DNA of 64,000 nucleotides, from NCBI GenBank assembly GCA_014728295.1, contig WJLW01000051.1:25883-89882 (forward strand), given 5' to 3'. Within the stretch, counting starts at the first letter, position 1; each line of letters begins with the position of its first letter. The notes under the pieces were generated by a model. The model saw only the letters and a program-made list of their open reading frames with translations, was not told where the DNA came from and did no database searches. This document shows positions 43,862 through 53,205 of this stretch, one piece after another. The position numbers and the translations under genes were made by a program. Origin of the DNA: Chitinivibrionales bacterium (GTDB lineage Bacteria; Fibrobacterota; Chitinivibrionia; Chitinivibrionales; WJKA01).

Positions 43862-43961
43862 TAATATGTAACTTTCAAAATCATTGAGGGTTATGTAATT
43901 TACTTAATTTTAGATCTTAAGTCACACATGCAGCAACAATAAAATAAAGGCACTTTTGTTC

Positions 43962-45029
43962 ATGAATCTGCTGCAAAAATTACGTGCAGAACAATCGTCG
44001 GTCGGCCTCGATATCGGCAACCACTCTCTTAAGCTGGTGAAGATTCGGCATTTGAAAGACGGCTACTTTCTAGAAGCAACCGGCATCAAGGAGCTTGCGC
44101 CGGGAACAATCGAAGGGAGCGAAATTAAAGACAGGGAAGCTCTCATCGAGGCGATTACCACGTTGATAAACCAGTGCGATCCGTCAATTGTCGAAGTAGT
44201 CATTTCCATGTCGGGGCATGGTATCATCTCTGACAAATGCACATTTAAAATCGAGCCGGGTGAGAATGCCGAAGAGCTGATTCTCTGGGAAGCCGGTCAG
44301 CGCAGTCCCTTTGATGTAGACGACATCACCCTTGATTATCGCATTCTCAATCGAAATCCCGATACGAATGAGGCGGAGGTGATGCTGGTTGCAGCCAAAA
44401 ATCAGATTATGCAGAATTTCATCGATCTTTTGTATGAAGCCGGTTGCAAACCCGCCGTTGTCGATGTCGATGCGTTTGCCATCAATAACTGCTATTCTCT
44501 CGAAAGTCAAGGGCAGCCTGGTGCCGGGGTCGTCATGCTTCTGAATATTGGCCATGATTTGACCAATGTTACCTTTGTCAAAGACGGCCTCTACCATTCA
44601 ACTCGTGACATATCTACCGCAGGCGATTTTTTCAGCAAGACTATTCAGCGCAACCTGGGAGTGTCCGCACAGGAGGCGTTTGCCATTATCAAAGGTAATG
44701 CGGATGAATCCATGGACAAGTCCGTTATCCAGCAAAGCATCGAGTATGCCGCAGAGGAGCTGTCTTCAGGTATTGACCTGGCATTTTCATATTTTAAAAG
44801 CTCAGAAAAAAATGATGTGATCGATAAAATTGTTCTGTGCGGCGGCGGGGCATACATCACCGGCCTAGCGGAATTCTTGGAGCACCGGCACGAAACAGCC
44901 GTGCGCATCTCCAATCCCCTGACACATCTGCAATACGATCCCGACCTGTTTGGTTCGGTAGATCCGCAGAAAATCTCGGCCCTGCTTTGTGTAGCTATTG
45001 GACTTGCGCTCAGAAAGGTGAGCGTCTGA
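43962..45029 (+). CDS. pilM: Type IV pilus assembly protein PilM
   Basis: 355 residues from the ATG at 43962 (an upstream TTG is unlikely). It belongs to the actin-like ATPase fold: SVGLDIGNHSLKLVKI (phosphate 1), VVMLLNIGHDLTNVTFV (phosphate 2) and KIVLCGGGAYITGLAEFL (adenosine loop). PilM is a cytoplasmic ring component that binds the N-terminal tail of PilN and links the pilus platform to its motor. Its stop overlaps the pilN start by one base. No pilB, pilT or pilC is in the window. Confidence 0.95.
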   Translation: MNLLQKLRAEQSSVGLDIGNHSLKLVKIRHLKDGYFLEATGIKELAPGTIEGSEIKDREALIEAITTLINQCDPSIVEVVISMSGHGIISDKCTFKIEPGENAEELILWEAGQRSPFDVDDITLDYRILNRNPDTNEAEVMLVAAKNQIMQNFIDLLYEAGCKPAVVDVDAFAINNCYSLESQGQPGAGVVMLLNIGHDLTNVTFVKDGLYHSTRDISTAGDFFSKTIQRNLGVSAQEAFAIIKGNADESMDKSVIQQSIEYAAEELSSGIDLAFSYFKSSEKNDVIDKIVLCGGGAYITGLAEFLEHRHETAVRISNPLTHLQYDPDLFGSVDPQKISALLCVAIGLALRKVSV

Positions 45030-45613
45030 TGGTTGAACGCATTGAAATCAATCTGCTGCCGGCCGAATACCGGGTTCATAAAAAGGGGGTAACTCTTCAA
45101 CGCGAAATCATCTGGCCGGCGTTTGGAGTACTTGTAATATTTGCAATATTGGCCTTCGTCACCTTTTCGCTTGATAGTGAGGTCTCCCTGACCGAAAATA
45201 AAATTGCCGAGGCTGAGCAGGCTATAACCAAAAACAAGCACATCGAAAAAGAAATTGAGCAATTGCAGAAACAACAGACAAACATCAGAGAAAAAATAAG
45301 GGCACTGCAAAGAATCAGCGTCAACAAGGAAAAGTGGATCAGGTTGTTTGAAGTCATGTGCGGCAAGATGCCCAAGTATAGCTGGCTGACGTCCGTGTCC
45401 GAACGCGGTGCGTCCAATCCGCCCATACTGCAGATGCAAGGCATGTCGCTGCTTTTTTCTGATGTTGGCGTGTACATGGCAAATTTAGCCGAAAGCGAGT
45501 ACATCAAAGATGTTGACCTTTCTAAAATCGAAAACAGCAACAACGAAGATTCCGAATACAGCTTTTCAATTACAGCCCGGCTGGATCCCGACGCCGGTAT
45601 ACAAAAGCACTAG
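45029..45613 (+). CDS. pilN: Type IV pilus assembly protein PilN
   Basis: 194 residues starting MVERIEINLLPAEYR, which carries the INLLP motif by which PilN docks on PilM. A transmembrane segment (about residues 29-47) and a long coiled coil follow (TENKIAEAEQAITKNKHIEKEIEQLQ). The C-terminal fold is ferredoxin-like. PilN forms the inner-membrane alignment complex with PilO. The ATG overlaps the pilM stop. The open frame extends far upstream into pilM but only as an antisense-like shadow in another frame. Confidence 0.93.
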   Translation: MVERIEINLLPAEYRVHKKGVTLQREIIWPAFGVLVIFAILAFVTFSLDSEVSLTENKIAEAEQAITKNKHIEKEIEQLQKQQTNIREKIRALQRISVNKEKWIRLFEVMCGKMPKYSWLTSVSERGASNPPILQMQGMSLLFSDVGVYMANLAESEYIKDVDLSKIENSNNEDSEYSFSITARLDPDAGIQKH

Positions 45614-45647
45614 CTAACGCACTATCCTATAATGCCTGAGTCTGTTC

Positions 45648-46244
45648 ATGAATGCACCTAAGTTAGATTTCAAGAATCCCCGGGTTCGCAATCCACTAAT
45701 CATCATTGCATTGGGGCTTGCCTGCACGGGTGCATGGTATTACTGGATCTATCAGGAAAAAGCGCAAGTTCGCCGCGAAAAATTCGAAGATCTGCGCACC
45801 AAAGAAAACAAATTGAATGCCATACTGGCTATGAAGCCCCAGTTGACCAAGCTGAAAAAAGATATCGAACAGGATAATGCGGATCTCGATTCCCTCAAAA
45901 ATATTTTTCCCGACCAGGAAGAGATTCCCAAGCTTATTCGGGAGATTACGCGGGTCGGCAGAGCTTCAGGAATTCTCACCCGCAAATTTACACCATTACC
46001 TGATGTTCAGAAAGAGTACTATATCGAAAACCGTTATACAATGGAAATAATGGGAGGCTTTCATCAGATTGCAGACTTTTTCGCCAGACTTGCGAATCTC
46101 GAATTGTTGATAAACTTAAGTGATGTAAAGCTAAATTCAAATCCCGAGTTGGCAAAGCTTAAAGAACAAATGAGCTTTGAGGGGCAGTCGGTTCCGTCTC
46201 TGGTCGCTTCCTTTAAGCTGACAACCTTTTCTTCGAAGAAGTAA
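45648..46244 (+). CDS. pilO: Type IV pilus assembly protein PilO
   Basis: 198 residues. A cytoplasmic start (MNAPKLDFKNPRVRNPL) is followed by a transmembrane helix (IIIALGLACTGAWYYWIY), a coiled coil (about 45-95, KLKKDIEQDNADLDSLKNIF), and a ferredoxin-like periplasmic domain (EEIPKLIREITRVGRASGILT...). It pairs with PilN in the periplasm. It lies between pilN and the pilP-like gene with 34- and 19-base gaps. Confidence 0.92.
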   Translation: MNAPKLDFKNPRVRNPLIIIALGLACTGAWYYWIYQEKAQVRREKFEDLRTKENKLNAILAMKPQLTKLKKDIEQDNADLDSLKNIFPDQEEIPKLIREITRVGRASGILTRKFTPLPDVQKEYYIENRYTMEIMGGFHQIADFFARLANLELLINLSDVKLNSNPELAKLKEQMSFEGQSVPSLVASFKLTTFSSKK

Positions 46245-46263
46245 TAAGGAAGACAAAATTACC

Positions 46264-48264
46264 ATGAAGCTGAGATGTACCTTTGCGCTCATACTGACCC
46301 TGATCGTTTCGATCCCGGCGGCCGAACGTGTGCCCATTATCTCCAGGATTGGATTGACGGGCGGCAAGCGGGGGCTTGCCCTGGCGATAGAAAGCGACGG
46401 CGGGTGTGAACTCAACTCAACGGATGCGGGAAAAAACAAAAGCGGCGCATCTGCCAGGATTGACTTGAGGTTATCAAATGTTATATACGGGCTGGAGCAT
46501 TTCAGCTTCGAAAGCTTTCCTGCCGAATGTCCGGTATCCCTCATACGCGCTAAAGAAACCTCTGCGCACAGTGTCACCTTCAGCATCAAAATGAGCGGAA
46601 TTGTCGGCGGCCCCGCTAAGAAGGTTGCCAAGGGCAATTCGTGGCTGGTATTGCTTTCATCGCAACCCTGTGCCGAATTTAGATGGACTTCATCCGGCGC
46701 CTCCCGTGAGAAAAATCCGCCGCTTCGACCCGAAGTCGGCAAAAAATCCGAGTCGGCAACACCCCCCCCGAAGAAAAGCAGCCGACCGTCTCAAGCCACG
46801 AAAGCTGAGTCAAAGAGTAACGCTGCGGTCGCCACGAAAAAACCGGCGCGGCTTAATGCTCCGGCCAAGCGTATTGCAACGAAGCCAAAGAAATCCGGGG
46901 TGCTGGCCGGACAGGCCTCATTGGTCGGCAAAGTGGCGGCCGCCGCAGCAGCACAACAACAACCCGAGCCGGCGATGCTGGAAAATCTGCGGTTTGAGCA
47001 GCAGGGGGAAGTGGAAAGAATATCGGCCCATTTTTCTTCGCCCGTTTCCTTGCGGATTAAGCACGAAGAGGGGATGATCAAACTTGCCTTTGAAAATGCA
47101 TCCAGTGCATTGAATAAAGATGCATTTCGCTTTAAAAGCAATTCATTCAAAGAAGTACGAATCAGCACGATGCCGCATGAAAATGTCAAATGGCTCAGAA
47201 TTTTCATTGATCTGGTCGCGCCCGACACTGTTCCCACCGTCGCTCGCCAGGAGTCACCCGATGAGATTGCCGTTTATGGGGGGAGCGGTGACACTAAGCA
47301 GATTCGGCAATGGTCGGCCGACAATGGCGTTACCGTAAAATACGATTACAAACCGGTTGAAACCGGGCAGGATAAAAAGCTTTCGGCAATTGAGCAAAAA
47401 CTTGCCGCCGATGCTGAAAAGAAAATACGGAAAAATGAAACTTTTAGCCTCGGCGATCGAAAGGACGGCAGGCCGGAAATCCAAAAAAAAGCCTCTGCTC
47501 CACCGCAGCCGCCCAGGCCCGAAAAAGTTGTCGTAATCAAGGACGGCATTAATCTGCGCTCGGAGCCCTCTACCAGAAGTAAAGAAACGATTGTTGCCCG
47601 GCTTGACATTGGTACGATGTTGCTGCAAACGAAGACGAAGGGCACATGGCTCAAGGTGACTTCCCCCGACTATGACGGGTGGATATACGCTCCACTTGTG
47701 CAGGACAGCGCAGATGTCAGCCCGGCGCTATGGAAAAAAATCGGACGCGCCAAAAATGAGCGCCTGGCCGGCGAGCATGCTCAGCAGCCGCCCGAACCCA
47801 AGCTTGACAGCGCGGCAACAGCCGAAGCTCAACCCGACGCGATCCGGGATTCCGTAATCTATCGCCCCCTCGGCAGAGATCCGTTTCTACCTTTGTCCCG
47901 AGAAGAAGCCGAAGCGAGCGAATACGCAGTTATTGAAAATGTAAAGCTGGTCGGCATTCTCTACGATACATCCGACAAGCTTGCCCTGCTGCAAGACAGG
48001 GCCAATCCCGGCAGTGCGTATGCACTCAAAGAGAAAGATCCGATTCGCAACGGCATAGTGCTGCGCATCGAAAAGGATCAGGTGGTCTTCCTGATTAATG
48101 AACTCGATTATTCGCAAACCTTTACCATGAAACTCAATAAAGAAAAACTTACCCGGGTTGCTGAGCAGAAACCGGACGAAAACGGAGGTCCGCTTACCGA
48201 GGAGATGTTGCAAACCTTGCGTAAGGCGAATGAAAACTCTACTCAAACCGGACAGGTGAACTGA
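46264..48264 (+). CDS. pilP: Enlarged PilP-like protein with AMIN and SH3 domains
   Basis: A 666-residue protein in the pilP position, about four times the usual PilP size. Signal peptide MKLRCTFALILTLIVSIPAA. Two AMIN-like beta segments (residues about 25-135 and 240-355; LENLRFEQQGEVERISAHFS...) are joined by a Lys/Pro/Ala linker with a poly-Ala/Gln stretch. An SH3b domain follows (about 421-482, VIKDGINLRSEPSTRSKE... WLKVTSPDYDGWIYAPL). The C terminus is PilP-like (YRPLGRDPFLPLSREEA... VKLVGILYDTSDKLALLQD). AMIN and SH3b domains bind peptidoglycan. Probably it links the PilNO platform, the cell wall and the secretin. Confidence 0.82.
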   Translation: MKLRCTFALILTLIVSIPAAERVPIISRIGLTGGKRGLALAIESDGGCELNSTDAGKNKSGASARIDLRLSNVIYGLEHFSFESFPAECPVSLIRAKETSAHSVTFSIKMSGIVGGPAKKVAKGNSWLVLLSSQPCAEFRWTSSGASREKNPPLRPEVGKKSESATPPPKKSSRPSQATKAESKSNAAVATKKPARLNAPAKRIATKPKKSGVLAGQASLVGKVAAAAAAQQQPEPAMLENLRFEQQGEVERISAHFSSPVSLRIKHEEGMIKLAFENASSALNKDAFRFKSNSFKEVRISTMPHENVKWLRIFIDLVAPDTVPTVARQESPDEIAVYGGSGDTKQIRQWSADNGVTVKYDYKPVETGQDKKLSAIEQKLAADAEKKIRKNETFSLGDRKDGRPEIQKKASAPPQPPRPEKVVVIKDGINLRSEPSTRSKETIVARLDIGTMLLQTKTKGTWLKVTSPDYDGWIYAPLVQDSADVSPALWKKIGRAKNERLAGEHAQQPPEPKLDSAATAEAQPDAIRDSVIYRPLGRDPFLPLSREEAEASEYAVIENVKLVGILYDTSDKLALLQDRANPGSAYALKEKDPIRNGIVLRIEKDQVVFLINELDYSQTFTMKLNKEKLTRVAEQKPDENGGPLTEEMLQTLRKANENSTQTGQVN

Positions 48265-48286
48265 GTAAAAACTCACGAGGATTGCT

Positions 48287-49579
48287 ATGAATGCCAAAAG
48301 AAAATCACATGTATCCACTCTGTTGATGTGCCTGATCGTATCGAGTGCGTTTATCGCCGGCATTGGCGGGGAAGCGATGGCGCAGAAACGCTATACGCAA
48401 TGGACCTGGAGCAATGCCGATGTTCGTTCCGTGTTTCATGAACTGTCAAAAATCAGTGGAGTAGACATTGTGCTTTCCCCCAATGTGAGCGGAAACGTGA
48501 CGCTAACCGTAACCAATAAAACCTGGAAGGATGTATTCAATATCGTATGTAAAATCCGTCAGCTTTCCGTTTTGAAAGAGAAAGGCTATCTTTTCGTTCT
48601 GACCACTCAGGAGTATAACGAACAACTCCGCAAATCGGCTACCGAGCAAAAAGCAACCCAGCAACTTGCACCATTGCGCCGTGAAATTATCAGGTTGAGC
48701 AACACCACCGCCGGTGAGATGCAGCAGTCAATCGTTCCATTGCTTTCCGAGCGCGGCAAAATTACCGTTGCAGATCATGCAAATGCATTGATTGTTTTTG
48801 ATACCGATGAGAACATCGGACAGATATCAAAGATGATCGCCAAACTGGATATCGAAACCGAGCAAATTGCCATTTCGGCGAAAATCATTGAAGTCAGCTC
48901 GGGTACTCTTCAAAATATGGGTGTCCAATGGGGATTTTTCAGTGAGACCGACAATGGAACTCTGGGGGGTATTCATATACCTGACGACGCCGGAGACGGC
49001 ATAATTACCTCACCATTGGAGCGGCTTTCTTTCGGGGTGGTTGGTCAGGATGTTTTTTCCGCAACGCTTGAGTATCTGTTCGAAGATAACAAGGGCGAAG
49101 TTGTTGCTCAACCCAGCATAACGACGCTCGACAACCGGGAGGCCAAGATCTTTATGGGAGGCAAAATCCCGTTTATACGAAAAGATGAGGCCGGCAACGA
49201 TATCATCACTTTTCAGGATGCCGGAACCGAGTTGACGGTAACCCCGCATGTTACCGACGGCAGACGCATCATGCTCAATCTGAACGCGAAAAAGGAATCC
49301 TTCAACGCGGTAACACGAGATATTTCAAGTCAATCTGCAACCACAAACGTCGTTGTTAACAACGGGGAAACGGTTGTTATCGCCGGACTTACCTCCAACG
49401 AAGTCTCCGACAACGAAAGCGGGATTCCCCTACTCAAAGACATTCCGCTGCTCGGACATCTCTTTAAGAAATCCAACCAAAGCAACAACAAGCGTGATTT
49501 ACTCATCTTCGTGACACCGAATATTATTCAAAAGGATATCGAGCAGGTTTCCGAAGACTCGGCGATTACGGGTGAGTGA
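48287..49579 (+). CDS. pilQ: Type IV pilus secretin PilQ, short form
   Basis: 430 residues. Signal peptide of about 32 residues (ending GEAMAQ). An STN-like N-domain follows (WSNADVRSVFHELSKISGVDIVLSPNVSGNVTLTVTN), then a second N-domain (IIRLSNTTAGEMQQSIVPLL), then the secretin barrel (about 210-425, ATLEYLFEDNKGEVVAQPSITTLDNREAKIFMGGKIPF..., VNNGETVVIAGLTSNEVSDNESGIPLLKDIPLLGHLFK). PilQ forms the outer-membrane channel for the pilus. Typical PilQ proteins (about 700 residues) carry AMIN domains in front; these are missing here and are found in the preceding gene. Confidence 0.93.
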   Translation: MNAKRKSHVSTLLMCLIVSSAFIAGIGGEAMAQKRYTQWTWSNADVRSVFHELSKISGVDIVLSPNVSGNVTLTVTNKTWKDVFNIVCKIRQLSVLKEKGYLFVLTTQEYNEQLRKSATEQKATQQLAPLRREIIRLSNTTAGEMQQSIVPLLSERGKITVADHANALIVFDTDENIGQISKMIAKLDIETEQIAISAKIIEVSSGTLQNMGVQWGFFSETDNGTLGGIHIPDDAGDGIITSPLERLSFGVVGQDVFSATLEYLFEDNKGEVVAQPSITTLDNREAKIFMGGKIPFIRKDEAGNDIITFQDAGTELTVTPHVTDGRRIMLNLNAKKESFNAVTRDISSQSATTNVVVNNGETVVIAGLTSNEVSDNESGIPLLKDIPLLGHLFKKSNQSNNKRDLLIFVTPNIIQKDIEQVSEDSAITGE

Positions 49580-49973
49580 GCTCTGCACATTATTGGCACA
49601 TTATTGCACCTCTTTGCATTAGGGTGACCGGGCGGCGCCAGAAGTGATTGAGAAGTAACGAAGCTCAAGGTTATAAGTCCCGGCGAGAGGTGTGTCGATA
49701 ATTGCTGCAATTCAGCACTGAATATGGCGCAATGTGACATCATGCCGGCATGACGGAAGCAGAAACTTGCCGCCGGACTTCTCTGGGCATGGGTGTGTCG
49801 ATCTTGCCGATGAAATTGATGGATTTGCTGATTTTTCTGCGGCGCGTGAGCGGTGCCTTGCGTACGTTTTCACTGCCGTGGCCCGCAACGAAGCAATGAG
49901 GCCGGATCGAGATTCATTCTTGAACTGTTGCACTATTTTTCATCTAACTTATTGGCAGGCATAAACCATCCTA

Positions 49974-50003
49974 TTGACAAGCATATCCCAGATATTGTAC
50001 AAT
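49974..50003 (+). promoter_or_regulatory. Probable promoter for nrdD-nrdG
   Basis: TTGACA (49974-49979) and TACAAT (49998-50003) with 18-base spacing, about 260 bases before nrdD. The long leader has no NrdR-type or FNR-type box that I can recognise. Confidence 0.45.
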
Positions 50004-50076
50004 TCAATTTCACTCTCCTCCAAATGTAGTATGATGGGAGTAAAATGCCCACTGCGGATTTTTTCGCCAGGCGGTA

Positions 50077-50199
50077 TCAGAACTGCAGCAGAGAGAGAAA
50101 GTCAGGTGCGATTTGGCCTTCATTTTTGACGTTTTGGCCCAGGCGCGTGAAAAAAAGAGCAAATTCATTGACATCGGCATCAGACCATTTTAATTTGAA
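50077..50199 (-). pseudogene. Possible gene remnant (protein-like C-terminal fragment without a start)
   Basis: On the minus strand, a 40-codon open stretch ends in a stop at 50077. It has protein-like composition (LKWSDADVNEFALFFTRLG, then IAPDFLSLLQF) but no ATG and an in-frame stop just upstream at 50200. The family is not recognised. It could also be chance. Confidence 0.25.
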
Positions 50200-50265
50200 T
50201 CAACAATCCTGAATAATGAGTGCTTTTCCATCCTTAACATCTCGTATTGAAGGGGGCAGACACTA

Positions 50266-52395
50266 ATGATATCCAGTATTCGCAAGCGGGACGGAAAGAT
50301 AGTTCCTTACGATAATTTCAAGATCGCCAATGCCATATTTCGAGCGGCCGAAGCTGTCGGGGGCAAAGATTTCGGACTTGCTCTGGGGTTGGCAAAGCAG
50401 TCGGAACACGTGATCGACAAAAAATTCCACCCAAACTCGATTCCGGCTGTGGAAGAGATACAGGATATTGTGGAAAAGGTGCTTATTGAAAATGGCCATA
50501 CCCGCGTGGCCAAAGCCTTCATCCTCTATCGCGAGCAGCATCGCCGTCTGCGTGACACCCGCGACCTGCTGCTGGACATTGCCGGCACCATGAACGGCTA
50601 TCTCAAGCAGGAAGACTGGCGCGTGAATGAAAATTCGAATGTAAACTATTCGCTGGGCGGATTGATTCTGCATAACAGCGGAGCCATTACCGCCAATTAC
50701 TGGCTGGAGAACATTTATTCCAAAGACATTGCCGAGGCGCATCGCAACGGTGAAATGCACATTCATGATTTGAGCATGTTTTCAGGATACTGCGCCGGCT
50801 GGTCGCTGCGTCAACTTATTGCCGAAGGGCTTGGTGGCGTCCCCGGCAAAATCAGCTCGCGAGCGCCGAAACATTTGTCAACGTTGGTGCAGCAAATGGT
50901 CAATTTTCTGGGTGTCATGCAGAATGAATGGGCCGGTGCGCAGGCTTTTTCTTCTTTTGATACCTATCTGGCGCCCTTTGTGCGAATAGATAACCTTTCA
51001 TACGCGGAGGTAAAACAAAATATCCAATCATTCATTTTCGGGGTAAATACTCCCTCACGCTGGGGATCGCAGGCGCCTTTTACCAATATCACGCTGGACT
51101 GGGTCGTGCCGGTGGATTTGCGCGAGCAACCGGCCATCGTTGGGGGGGAGCCGCTGGACACACCTTACAGCGATTTCCAAAATGAGATGGATATGATCAA
51201 TAAAGCCTTTCTGGAAGTGCTCATTGAGGGCGATGCCGACGGGCGTGGATTTTCCTACCCGATTCCGACCTATAATCTTACTGATAATTTTAACTGGGAC
51301 AGCGAAAACGCAGAGTTGCTCTTCAAGATGACCGGCAAGTATGGGACACCCTATTTCCAGAATTTCATCAATTCCAACCTCAACCCCGGTGATGTGCGTT
51401 CTATGTGCTGCCGGTTGCAGCTTGACAAGCGTGAGCTTCGCAATCGAGGCGGCGGACTCTTCGGCGCGGATGAGTTTACCGGATCAATCGGTGTCGTCAC
51501 CATCAATCTGCCCCGCATTGGCTACCTTTCTTCAACGCGAGAAGACTTTTTCAGTCAACTGGATCATTTCATGGATCTGGCGCGCAACTCCCTGCAGACC
51601 AAACGGGAAGTCATTACCAGGTTGATGCGTTCCGGCCTCTTCCCATACACCCAGCGCTATCTCAAGCATTGGAACAACCATTTTTCCACGATAGGCCTGA
51701 TCGGTATGAACGAAGCCACACTCAATTTCATGGAAAAAGAACTCTCACATCCCAAGGCCCGCGAATTTGCAATTGATGTGCTGGAGCATATGCGTGAACG
51801 CCTCATTACCTACCAGGAAGAGACCGGGCATCTCTACAACCTCGAAGCTACTCCCGGCGAAGGCACTTCATATCGCCTGGCAAAAATCGACCGGGAGAAA
51901 TTCAGCAGAATGATTATTCCGGGAGAAAGCAATCCTTACTACACCAACTCGTCTCAGTTGCCGGTCAATACTACCGATGATCTGTTTGAAGCGCTCGATA
52001 TGCAAAGTGCTATTCAGAAGCGATATACGGGTGGAACGGTATTCCATTCATTTATCGGCGAGTCTATCGATGATGTACAGGTTGTGAAGAAGCTGGTGCG
52101 CAAAATTGCTCAAAATTACGAACTGCCTTATTTTACGATCACCCCTACCTTCTCTGTATGCAAGTTGCACGGCTACCTCAAAGGGGAAAATTTCTCTTGT
52201 CCACATTGCGGTGAAGAAGCAGAGGTGTACTCACGCATTGTCGGCTACTACCGGCCCGTTCAGAACTGGAATCTCGGTAAAAAATCGGAATACAGTGACC
52301 GCGCCGAATATGATACCAGCGCTGCCGGCCGAAAAAAGCATGAGATTGAAGCGTATGCGGTCGAAGAAGAGGAATCCGTATGCAGCAAACAATGA
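50266..52395 (+). CDS. nrdD: Anaerobic (class III) ribonucleoside-triphosphate reductase
   Basis: 709 residues. The N-terminal ATP-cone domain (ISSIRKRDGKIVPYDNFKIANAIFRAAEAVGG) gives allosteric control. The active-site cysteines are in DVRSMCCRLQLD, followed by GGGLFGADEFTGSIGVVTINLPRIGYL. The C terminus has zinc ligands (SVCKLHGYL, CPHCG) and the glycyl-radical loop (RIVGYYRPVQNWN), the Gly that NrdG activates. The enzyme makes deoxynucleotides without oxygen, so the organism can grow anaerobically. GGGGG before the ATG. It overlaps the nrdG start by 16 bases. Confidence 0.97.
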   Translation: MISSIRKRDGKIVPYDNFKIANAIFRAAEAVGGKDFGLALGLAKQSEHVIDKKFHPNSIPAVEEIQDIVEKVLIENGHTRVAKAFILYREQHRRLRDTRDLLLDIAGTMNGYLKQEDWRVNENSNVNYSLGGLILHNSGAITANYWLENIYSKDIAEAHRNGEMHIHDLSMFSGYCAGWSLRQLIAEGLGGVPGKISSRAPKHLSTLVQQMVNFLGVMQNEWAGAQAFSSFDTYLAPFVRIDNLSYAEVKQNIQSFIFGVNTPSRWGSQAPFTNITLDWVVPVDLREQPAIVGGEPLDTPYSDFQNEMDMINKAFLEVLIEGDADGRGFSYPIPTYNLTDNFNWDSENAELLFKMTGKYGTPYFQNFINSNLNPGDVRSMCCRLQLDKRELRNRGGGLFGADEFTGSIGVVTINLPRIGYLSSTREDFFSQLDHFMDLARNSLQTKREVITRLMRSGLFPYTQRYLKHWNNHFSTIGLIGMNEATLNFMEKELSHPKAREFAIDVLEHMRERLITYQEETGHLYNLEATPGEGTSYRLAKIDREKFSRMIIPGESNPYYTNSSQLPVNTTDDLFEALDMQSAIQKRYTGGTVFHSFIGESIDDVQVVKKLVRKIAQNYELPYFTITPTFSVCKLHGYLKGENFSCPHCGEEAEVYSRIVGYYRPVQNWNLGKKSEYSDRAEYDTSAAGRKKHEIEAYAVEEEESVCSKQ

Positions 52396-53087
52396 CCGGT
52401 ATAGCCGGTTGGCAGAAGAATTCATTCATCGATTATCCGGGGACAGTTTCGACTGTCCTTTTTTTTGGCGGCTGCAATCTGCGATGTCCGTATTGTCATA
52501 ACCCCGACATTGTCTTTGCTCCGCCGGTGCCCTGCATTTGCTGGGAGGAAATCGACTTTTTTTTACAAAGGCGAACCGGTATTATCGAGGGGGTCGTTTT
52601 GACCGGAGGCGAACCGACCCTGCATGCCCGGCTCAAAGAGATAGTCGACTCGATAAGATTATATGGCTACAAAGTCAAGCTCGATACCAATGGGCTGTTG
52701 CCGGAGCGTATAGCGGCAGTCAACCCGGATTACCTGGCGGTGGATATCAAGACGATTCCGGAATTGTACGTGAGCGAGTTTGGCGCGCCGTATGGCGACG
52801 TTGAACAGCGATTACGGCGCTCTTTGGCACACGTCAAAAAACTCGGTTCCTCTGCCGAGGTACGCATTACCTGCGTTCCGGGGCTGATGGATGCGGAACG
52901 TATCAATTCGCTGGGCCCGCTGCTTTCGGGAGTTGAGCATGTCCTGCTACAGAATTTCAGGCCTCGTGAACGTTTGCTTGACCAGAGCTATGCGGGTATC
53001 AGGCCGTTTGGTAAGGAGGAAATGAATTCTTTCCGGATCCTGCTGTCGGAATATGCCACCAGATGTGAAATCCGTGGTGATGCCTGA
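52380..53087 (+). CDS. nrdG: Anaerobic ribonucleotide reductase activating enzyme (radical SAM)
   Basis: 235 residues. The radical-SAM iron-sulphur motif is CNLRCPYCHNPDIV (about residues 32-42), followed by the SAM-binding GGEPTLH motif and KLDTNGLLPE. It creates the glycyl radical in NrdD. The start overlaps nrdD by 16 bases (alternative ATG 52392), so translation is coupled. This is the larger activase form with an N-terminal IAGWQKNSFIDYPG region shared with pyruvate-formate-lyase-type activators. Confidence 0.93.
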   Translation: MQQTMTGIAGWQKNSFIDYPGTVSTVLFFGGCNLRCPYCHNPDIVFAPPVPCICWEEIDFFLQRRTGIIEGVVLTGGEPTLHARLKEIVDSIRLYGYKVKLDTNGLLPERIAAVNPDYLAVDIKTIPELYVSEFGAPYGDVEQRLRRSLAHVKKLGSSAEVRITCVPGLMDAERINSLGPLLSGVEHVLLQNFRPRERLLDQSYAGIRPFGKEEMNSFRILLSEYATRCEIRGDA

Positions 53088-53205
53088 TACGGCACAAAAT
53101 CGTCGATTGAGAAATAACGCAGGTCAATTGGTGCTTTGGATGTGATGAGCAGGGCTTGCTCGTAATGAACCCGGGCAAATCCAGAAAGCCTGCCTGCTCA
53201 GCAAT

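Larger units (their letters stand above)
49580..50265. other. Gene-poor region between pilQ and nrdD
   Basis: 686 bases without a convincing complete gene. It holds a 14-base perfect palindrome (TCATGCCGGCATGA, 49740-49753), an 11-base direct repeat GGTGTGTCGAT (49689-49699 and 49792-49802), a probable promoter (49974-50003), and a short protein-like open stretch on the minus strand (50077-50199). Short open frames on either strand look like chance. The pattern suggests a decayed gene or a small mobile-element scar; I cannot identify which. Confidence 0.5.

Noticed and set aside
49734..49964. 76-codon open frame in the pilQ-nrdD gap
   Set aside because: No ribosome-binding site, protein composition looks random, and no family resemblance.
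49980..50265. NrdR box or vitamin B12 riboswitch before nrdD
   Set aside because: No pair of NrdR-like boxes and no B12-box-like sequence found by eye.
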